Made by a program: the position numbers and the translations under genes. The notes beneath the pieces are model-generated. The model was not told the origin of the DNA, searched no databases, and worked only from the letters and a program-made list of their open reading frames with translations. Shown piece after piece: positions 58,427-64,000 of a stretch of DNA of 64,000 bases. Position 1 is the first letter of the stretch; each line of letters opens with the position of its first letter. Origin of the DNA: Marinomonas vulgaris (GTDB lineage Bacteria; Pseudomonadota; Gammaproteobacteria; Pseudomonadales; Marinomonadaceae); contig NZ_JAGSSV010000005.1 in NCBI RefSeq assembly GCF_018145875.1, positions 124,001 through 188,000 of the forward strand. Direction: 5' to 3'.

Positions 58427-59275
58427 ATGACCCCTTTGAACGCTCTATTACGTGAGCACATCCAATCTCAAGTCAACTTCGCTTTAATGGAAGATGTAGG
58501 GGCAGGCGATATTACTGCGCAATTAATACCAGATAATCAAATTGTAAAAGCGACTGTCATTAGTAGAGAAGATGCGGTGTTGTGCGGCCAAGCATGGGTG
58601 AACGAAGTGTTTCGCCAACTCGGCAAAGAAGTAACACTCACTTGGCACTATAAAGAAGGCGACACACTAAAAGCAGATCAGCCCTTCCTGACGATTGAAG
58701 GTCACGCCAGAACCATTTTGACCGGTGAAAGAGCCGCCTTAAATTTTTTACAAACCCTTTCTTATACCGCAACAGTAACAAAACAATATTGTGATATCGT
58801 TGCTGACACAAATTTAACGATCCTTGACACGCGAAAAACCCTTCCAGGTATGCGCCTAGCGCAAAAGTACGCTGTGACTATTGGTGGAGGGCAAAATCAT
58901 AGATTCGGTCTATATGATGCGTTTTTAATCAAAGAAAACCACATCATGGCTGCAGGTTCGATAACCAATGCCGTAACCATGGCAAAAGACATTGCACCCG
59001 GAAAAACCATCGAGGTCGAAACTGAAAACCTTGATGAGGTGGCCATGGCCGTTCATGCTGGTGCAGACATAGTGATGTTAGATAATTTTTCATACAAGGA
59101 TATGATCACTGCGGTAAGTCAATACAAAGGAAAGGTTAAGTTTGAAGCTTCTGGTAATATGACCAAGGAACATTTATTACAAGTCGCCAAAACAGGCGTA
59201 GACTTTGTGTCAATTGGTGCCCTCACCAAACACGTCCAAGCGATTGATTTATCCATGCGGGTATCCCTCGCTAAA
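58427..59275 (+). CDS. nadC: Nicotinate-nucleotide pyrophosphorylase (quinolinate phosphoribosyltransferase)
   Basis: NadC makes nicotinate mononucleotide from quinolinate in NAD synthesis. I start at the ATG at 58427 (AGGA seven bases upstream), giving about 283 residues. EDVGAGDITA, the DTRKTLPGMRLAQKYAV substrate loop, the GGGQNHRFGLYDAFLIKENH active-site segment and the late FEASGNM are clear. In Pseudomonas nadC lies next to pilA; here pta and a small gene stand between. Confidence 0.96.
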
Positions 59276-59376
59276 TAACAAATACAAACTCATGACGGCA
59301 ATGGAAATTATTAGTTTAATCCGACACTAACCAAGACCATGCTTTCAAAAATGGACTCACTAGGGATTCACAAATT

Positions 59377-61473
59377 ATGCCTATCAATGTACTTATGACG
59401 GTTCCTACCGGCCCTGGTGTCGGCTTAACATCGGTATCAGTTGGTTTGGTTCGCGCGTTAGAACAACAAGGTTTGAAAGCCAGTTTTTTCAAGCCCATTG
59501 CCCAACCACAACCCGGAGACAGAGGCCCTGACAAATCGACAGCAATGGTTTCTCAGGGCTCAGTTTTACGCCCTGCCGAGCCAATCCCACTGCATGAAGC
59601 GGAACGCTATTTGTACAATGATAATATCGACGAACTTATGGAAGAGATTGTCGGTCGCTTTCAAGCAAGTGTTGAACCTGGCTCAACAGTGATCGTAGAG
59701 GGTCTTGCACAAATTGCTGGCCATCCTTACGCCACTCGTTTAAACAAAGCCATTGCTCGTACACTCGATGCCGGCCTAGTATTGGTTACAGCACCGAACA
59801 AAATGAAAGTAAATGAGCTTGAACACCATGTCGAAATTGCGGCGGGGTCTTATGGCGGGATCAAAGCCGATGACGTGATTGGCTGTATTTTAAATAAGAC
59901 CACGCCTGGCTCTCTTGGTATGAAGTCTTACGGCGACCAATTTGCTCAAAAAGCCATCTTCAAGCGTAACTTTAGTTTGTTGGGCCAGATTCCTACAGCG
60001 GAAGAACTTACCTACCCTCGAGTAAAAGATGTAGCTGACTTTCTTGGTGCTCGAGTCATCAACGCAGGCGATATTGATACTCGCCGAGTTCAGTCTTATA
60101 CCTTGTGCGCCCGAGGCGTGGAAAACATGCTTGAAGCGTTACGCCCTGGCGTGTTGGTTTTCACACCAGGCGACAGAACTGACATCATCATGGCCACCGC
60201 TATCGCAGCTTTAAACGACATCAAAATCGCGGCTTTGGTCGTCACTGGTGGCTACCAACCCAGTGAAGCGCTTATGTCTTTATGCGGTAAAGCCATGGCC
60301 AAAGGCCTACCAGTTCTGTCGGTGGAATCCAATAGCTGGGAAACTGTGATTAATATGCAGTCTTTTAACCAAGAGATCCCTGTAGATGACAAAGAACGTG
60401 TTCTTATGGTGAAAGAACACATTGCTCGTTGTATCGACCACGACTGGATCAACTCCTTTGCTCTTAGCCAAGAAGAAAGAAAGCTCTCGCCACCCGCTTT
60501 TCGTTTTCGCCTTATCGAATTAGCTCGCTCTCTGGATAAGCACATTATTTTACCTGAAGGGGAAGAAGTTCGTATTATCCAGGCAGCCTCAATTTGCGCC
60601 GAACGCGGTATCGCTCGCTGCACCCTGCTAGGAAATAGAAAAGAGATACACCGCATTGCTCAGAACAATGGCATTGAACTGAATGATAATGTCGCCATCA
60701 TCGACCCAAATAAAGTTCGTGAGCGCTATATTGCGCCCATGGTAGAGCTTAGAAAGGGGCGTGGCTTAACCGATATTATTGCTAGGGAGCAACTTGCAGA
60801 CAATGTTGTGTTAGCAACCATGATGCTTGAAATGGGTGAGGTGGATGGATTGGTGTCTGGCGCAGCACACTCTACAGCGAACACTATTCGCCCCGCTTTG
60901 CAGCTGATAAAAACGCTACCTTCTGCTAACTTGATTTCATCTGTATTTTTTATGTGTTTGCCGGATCAGGTTTTAGTGTACGGTGATTGCGTTATTAACC
61001 CAGACCCAACAGCAGCACAACTGGCAGAAATCGCTATTCAAAGTGCTGATTCTGCAGCCGCATTTGGCATCATTCCTAAAGTTGCCATGATCAGCTACAG
61101 TACAGGGGGTTCTGGAAGTGGCAATGATGTAGACAAAGTAAGAGAAGCCACAGCAATTGCTCAGCGACTTCGTCCAGACTTGCTCATTGATGGACCACTT
61201 CAATACGACGCTGCTATTATGGAAAGTGTTGCTAAACGCAAAGCTCCAGACAGCAAGGTAGCCGGAAAGGCAACGGTCTTTGTCTTCCCTGATCTCAATA
61301 CCGGCAACACCACATACAAAGCCGTTCAGCGAAGCGCAGATGTGGTGAGTATAGGCCCTATGCTACAAGGTATACGTAAGCCGATTAATGACCTGTCGCG
61401 AAACTCCCTAGTTGATGACATTGTCTACACCATTGCGGTGAATGCTATACAAGCCAACAACGTGAAGGGTTAA
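59377..61473 (+). CDS. pta: Phosphate acetyltransferase
   Basis: Pta interconverts acetyl-CoA and acetyl phosphate. The 698-residue long form has an N-terminal BioD-like P-loop domain (PTGPGVGLTSVSVGL), a DRTGG middle domain (residues about 215-330) and the catalytic PTA domain after about 370, with VDGLVSGAAHSTANT and SYSTGGSGSGNDVDKV. ackA, the usual partner, is not adjacent. AGGGA lies about eleven bases before the ATG. It is downstream of nadC by about 100 bp and could share its transcript. Confidence 0.95.
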   Translation: MPINVLMTVPTGPGVGLTSVSVGLVRALEQQGLKASFFKPIAQPQPGDRGPDKSTAMVSQGSVLRPAEPIPLHEAERYLYNDNIDELMEEIVGRFQASVEPGSTVIVEGLAQIAGHPYATRLNKAIARTLDAGLVLVTAPNKMKVNELEHHVEIAAGSYGGIKADDVIGCILNKTTPGSLGMKSYGDQFAQKAIFKRNFSLLGQIPTAEELTYPRVKDVADFLGARVINAGDIDTRRVQSYTLCARGVENMLEALRPGVLVFTPGDRTDIIMATAIAALNDIKIAALVVTGGYQPSEALMSLCGKAMAKGLPVLSVESNSWETVINMQSFNQEIPVDDKERVLMVKEHIARCIDHDWINSFALSQEERKLSPPAFRFRLIELARSLDKHIILPEGEEVRIIQAASICAERGIARCTLLGNRKEIHRIAQNNGIELNDNVAIIDPNKVRERYIAPMVELRKGRGLTDIIAREQLADNVVLATMMLEMGEVDGLVSGAAHSTANTIRPALQLIKTLPSANLISSVFFMCLPDQVLVYGDCVINPDPTAAQLAEIAIQSADSAAAFGIIPKVAMISYSTGGSGSGNDVDKVREATAIAQRLRPDLLIDGPLQYDAAIMESVAKRKAPDSKVAGKATVFVFPDLNTGNTTYKAVQRSADVVSIGPMLQGIRKPINDLSRNSLVDDIVYTIAVNAIQANNVKG

Positions 61474-61490
61474 GAAATTCGTTGACATCA

Positions 61491-61527
61491 CCACTTTTTA
61501 GGCAGGAATTTTCTGTCTAAAAAGTGG
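61491..61527. repeat. Inverted repeat after pta
   Basis: Arms CCACTTTTTAGGCAG (61491-61505) and CTGTCTAAAAAGTGG (61513-61527) pair over 15 positions with one G-T. No T run follows on the plus strand, so it is not a standard terminator and may be an operator, an RNA structure or a weak attenuator. Confidence 0.7.
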
Positions 61528-61583
61528 ACAAAGATTAGTTTCGCTATTAACCTTTATTCATATTCACTGAATGGATGGTTATT

Positions 61584-61865
61584 ATGTCTGGCAGCATCCC
61601 TCATACCATAGCCCTTTCAAATCATACCAGTGCGCCCTCTACAACGCCGGGTTACACTACCTTTGACGTGCGCTCCGATGAAGATACTCGAACCACAGCA
61701 ATGAATGCTCGCAATGCCATAGCCACCAGCGATCTCGTTGTTACTTTATCAGAAGAAGCTCAAGCATTACTCAAAGAAGACAAGCGAAACGTGGAAAGAA
61801 AATCGGCAGAAGAGCACAAAAACCGCCTAGATTATTTCGAAGATGACATCGAAGAAGACTTCTGA
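61584..61865 (+). CDS. Small acidic protein of unknown function
   Basis: A 93-residue soluble protein beginning MSGSIPHTIALSNHT. GGATGG lies upstream of the ATG at 61584; the frame also has an ATG at 61575. It ends in a strongly acidic helix (EEHKNRLDYFEDDIEEDF). No membrane segment, signal peptide or known motif. It lies between pta and the pilin gene and I do not recognise it. Confidence 0.6.
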   Translation: MSGSIPHTIALSNHTSAPSTTPGYTTFDVRSDEDTRTTAMNARNAIATSDLVVTLSEEAQALLKEDKRNVERKSAEEHKNRLDYFEDDIEEDF

Positions 61866-61983
61866 CTATAATTTCACCACATAGAGAGGAGACTTTTACC
61901 GAAAAATCATTTAGCCTATAAATTCGAAACATATTTAAATGCAATAGCAGGATGCAATTGCAAACCGCTTCAAGGAGTGAAGA

Positions 61984-62427
61984 ATGAAACTTACCTACTC
62001 AGGCATGCGTGGATTCACGCTTTTAGAACTTATGGTGGTCATTGCCATCATATCCATATTAGCAAGCTTATCCGCCCCCACCTTTACACGACAAATTGCC
62101 AAGGCAAACTTGATCGAAGCACAAAATATTGCCACACAACACCAATCGTTAGTCGAAGAATACATTCTGCTTAATGGCAGCTTTCCTACTGATAATGAAT
62201 TTGATGATATTAAACAAGCCGTCGCCGATGATTCGATCGTCCAGTCTATCGCAGTTAATGACGCTGATAGCATCATAATTACACTCAATAGCGCCACAGG
62301 CATAGACGATAGCTCAACACTCACCTATACCAGAGACGATGACAGAAACTGGCAGTGCACATCTGATTTAGACACCAATGTTTTGCCGCTAAAATGCACA
62401 TCAACTTCCACAACAGGAGGTGAGTAA
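61984..62427 (+). CDS. pilA: Type IV pilin-like prepilin
   Basis: A 147-residue type IV prepilin. The leader MKLTYSGMRG ends at the prepilin peptidase site G10-F11, and the mature start FTLLELMVVIAIISILASL has Glu5 (E15 of the precursor). Two cysteines near the C-terminus, twelve residues apart, can form the usual D-region disulfide. AAGGAG precedes the ATG. I see no obvious sigma-54 promoter in the upstream 115 bp, unlike many pilA genes. It is the first of a three-gene overlapping set. Confidence 0.9.
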   Translation: MKLTYSGMRGFTLLELMVVIAIISILASLSAPTFTRQIAKANLIEAQNIATQHQSLVEEYILLNGSFPTDNEFDDIKQAVADDSIVQSIAVNDADSIIITLNSATGIDDSSTLTYTRDDDRNWQCTSDLDTNVLPLKCTSTSTTGGE

Positions 62428-63386
62428 TGACGCTAGAAGAAATTCTCTCTGTTGCTATTAATCAACAGGCGACTGACATTCACATTGAGCACAGTAGCAT
62501 TGGCATCATTGTTTACCAGCGCTGTTATGGTCAGATAGAGCCCAGCGCTCAGTTACCAAAGGACGCCAACCTTATTAATCGTATAAAAATGCGCGCCAAT
62601 TTAGATTTGTCTGAAACTAGAAGAACGCAGGAAGGGCAGTTTTTATTTGAAGAAAAAGGCCGAAGTACCTTTGTTCGCGTCAGTATCATCGCTACCGTAA
62701 AAGGTGAAAAAGTTGCTTTAAGATTATTACCCAATAAAGCGCGATTAGATTTGGATCATATTGGCATTCAACCTCTACTTCTCACTACCTTAAAAAAGAC
62801 CCTATGTTGTCAAAGTGGGTTAATTCTCGTTTGTGGCGCGACTGGTGCGGGTAAAAGCACCACCCTCTATTCTTGCCTTGATGTCTTAAATACCGGACAA
62901 AAAACCATTTTTACCATAGAGGACCCAGTAGAATATGAAATACCTGGATTATTTCAATGTGAACCCAATGCCGCTATTGGTCTTGACTCTGCCGCTTTGC
63001 TGAAATCATTTTTACGTCAAGACCCAGATGTTATTATGGTTGGAGAGGTTCGAGATGCTGTCACAGCCAACTTAGCTGTCAATGCATCCCTGACAGGTCA
63101 TCTGGTGCTGGCGACCTTACACACCAATTCTCCTTTGGATGCAATACATCGATGCCATGGTTGGCAGGTAGATTTTTTCTCTCTTGTAAGCTCACTTAAG
63201 CTTATCATTCACCAATCCATGCTTTATAAATCAGCTTCTCGACAACCCGCATTTAATGCACTGAAACCCATGTGGCACGAGTCACTTCCAAGAAACTATA
63301 GCTCACTTATTGACTCGCCATCTGTATGGAAAGCTTTTACCCACCAGCAAAAAAGTGAGGTTGCAGATGTTTTGGTACAAGATTAA
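62427..63386 (+). CDS. pilB: Compact PilB/GspE-type pilus assembly ATPase
   Basis: A 319-residue secretion ATPase. Walker A is GATGAGKST (137-145), the Asp box TIEDPVEYE (163-171), Walker B DVIMVGEVRD (201-210), and the His box TLHTN (230-234). The IEDPVEYE and the nearby GLFQCEPNAAIG favour extension-type (PilB/GspE) over PilT. It is much shorter than normal PilB (about 560): the N-terminal MshEN-type domain is absent, as is the zinc-binding tetracysteine motif that follows the ATPase core. The start overlaps the pilin stop by one base (TAATG), so the missing N-terminus is not a frameshift artefact. It presumably pairs with the pilin and pilC-like neighbours. Confidence 0.85.
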   Translation: MTLEEILSVAINQQATDIHIEHSSIGIIVYQRCYGQIEPSAQLPKDANLINRIKMRANLDLSETRRTQEGQFLFEEKGRSTFVRVSIIATVKGEKVALRLLPNKARLDLDHIGIQPLLLTTLKKTLCCQSGLILVCGATGAGKSTTLYSCLDVLNTGQKTIFTIEDPVEYEIPGLFQCEPNAAIGLDSAALLKSFLRQDPDVIMVGEVRDAVTANLAVNASLTGHLVLATLHTNSPLDAIHRCHGWQVDFFSLVSSLKLIIHQSMLYKSASRQPAFNALKPMWHESLPRNYSSLIDSPSVWKAFTHQQKSEVADVLVQD

Positions 63387-64000
63387 ATACCATAATGGTC
63401 GCATCGGTTATCAATTGGCATCTTCTGAAAGTAGCTTGGTGTATGGCCTTGTACAACAAGGTACATGGAGATTCTCAATCACACCTTGGAAACCACAAAC
63501 ACTCGATTATAAAAGCCTGCATACCTTCTTCACGGAATTACAAAGCGCACTACAATCAGGATTACAGCTTAATCAAGCGTTATCGCATTTGGCTCTTTCA
63601 CCAGCTAAAAGCAATCTTTCCATTATATGCAAAGCAGTATTAAGCCAGCTTGAACAAGGGATTAGCTTCAATGTCGCTTTAAGCACTTTAGTACAAACTT
63701 CAGCCTCTCCATATTGTCAGCTTTTGAACACACAAGGCACAAGAGAAGACTGTAATAAGAGCTTGAGCCTTTCTATTGATCAGCTCAATGCTCTACTGGA
63801 ATGGTCAAAACGACTGCTAAAAACACTTATTTACCCATTTAGCATCATACAAATCGCACTTTTGATACTTATAGCAAACAAGGCAATGCAGGCCAAATCA
63901 GCCGATAATCTTGTAGTGTACTTACTTGATGATGGGATTTTGTATTTGTTGTGTAGCGCCCTGCAACTGCTCGTTATTCGCAGCTTGTATCTTGGTAATG
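63367..64000 (+). CDS. pilC: PilC/GspF-like inner membrane platform protein (C-terminal part outside the window)
   Basis: The frame starts at an ATG at 63367, twenty bases inside the ATPase gene, and is open to the right edge (211 residues seen). The early G-x-x-x-G region and FFTELQSALQSGLQLNQALSHLA match the first repeat of T2SF proteins. A hydrophobic segment LIYPFSIIQIALLILIA follows at about 156-172, as expected. Sequence agreement with classical PilC appears low, in keeping with the reduced ATPase. Next genes (pilD, coaE in Pseudomonas) are not visible. Confidence 0.78.
   Translation, partial: MFWYKIKYHNGRIGYQLASSESSLVYGLVQQGTWRFSITPWKPQTLDYKSLHTFFTELQSALQSGLQLNQALSHLALSPAKSNLSIICKAVLSQLEQGISFNVALSTLVQTSASPYCQLLNTQGTREDCNKSLSLSIDQLNALLEWSKRLLKTLIYPFSIIQIALLILIANKAMQAKSADNLVVYLLDDGILYLLCSALQLLVIRSLYLGN

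Noticed and set aside
62427..63386. Frameshift or truncation as cause of the short PilB
   Set aside because: The gene overlaps the pilin stop at its start and runs cleanly into the pilC-like start, leaving no room for a lost N-terminal domain; it looks compact by design or old loss.
63395..63643. Separate 82-codon frame near the right edge
   Set aside because: It is a shadow of the pilC-like frame that starts at 63367 and shows the T2SF pattern.
1..64000. tRNA, rRNA, CRISPR array, insertion sequence or prophage
   Set aside because: No TFC-loop-like tRNA signatures, regularly spaced repeats, transposase or phage structural genes were found by reading; a tRNA or covariance-model scan would settle the RNA part.

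Overview
The window looks like chromosomal housekeeping DNA from a marine gammaproteobacterium. Marinomonas or a close Oceanospirillales relative is my best guess, inferred from protein style, moderate base composition and gene order. Several blocks follow orders known from Pseudomonas: lexA next to a topA / DUF6586 group, glnS and cysS near ppiB and lpxH, perM / tusA-like / bepA, and nadC ahead of pilA-pilB-pilC. I saw no tRNA, rRNA, CRISPR array, insertion sequence or prophage block.

Layout. 1-2.1 kb: dinG (cut by the left edge) and lexA diverge over two tandem SOS boxes. 2-8 kb: topA with two small overlapping genes, two membrane-anchored unknowns, and uspA. 7-14 kb: glnS-cysS, azlCD, queC, ppiB-lpxH and miaE. 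14-20 kb: a probable pseudokinase fused to a formylglycine-generating-enzyme-like domain, a long acnB, and hpf. 20-26 kb: a DUF1275 protein, then leuCDB-asd with a divergent LysR regulator. 26-32 kb: an MFS transporter, a GH13 alpha-glucosidase, and the perM / tusA-like / bepA cluster. 32-36 kb: two near-identical small exported proteins, a solitary tyrosine recombinase, and moaCDE. 36-41 kb: a J-domain/SH3 membrane protein, trmJ, efpL, an M14 carboxypeptidase with a divergent unknown, and rraA behind a long inverted repeat. 41-48 kb: a tightly packed minus-strand string uup / DUF2760 / Hsp70 / Hsp70-DUF3731. 48-53 kb: an RND efflux pair. 53-58 kb: aceE-aceF. 58-64 kb: nadC, pta, a small unknown gene, and a compact pilA / pilB-like / pilC-like set cut by the right edge.

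How the genes fit together. Carbon and acetyl-CoA metabolism is represented by pyruvate dehydrogenase, aconitase and phosphate acetyltransferase. Amino-acid synthesis is represented by leuBCD and asd, with AzlCD as an exporter. Translation and tRNA quality are represented by glnS, cysS, queC, miaE, trmJ, efpL, hpf and uup. Envelope care is represented by lpxH, bepA and the RND pump.

The least explained items are the Hsp70 pair with DUF2760 downstream of uup, the pseudokinase-FGE fusion, the twin exported proteins, the reduced pilus ATPase, and the rraA leader inverted repeat. All coordinates and motif readings are by eye; family names rest on recognised motifs and remembered family features, not on a database search.
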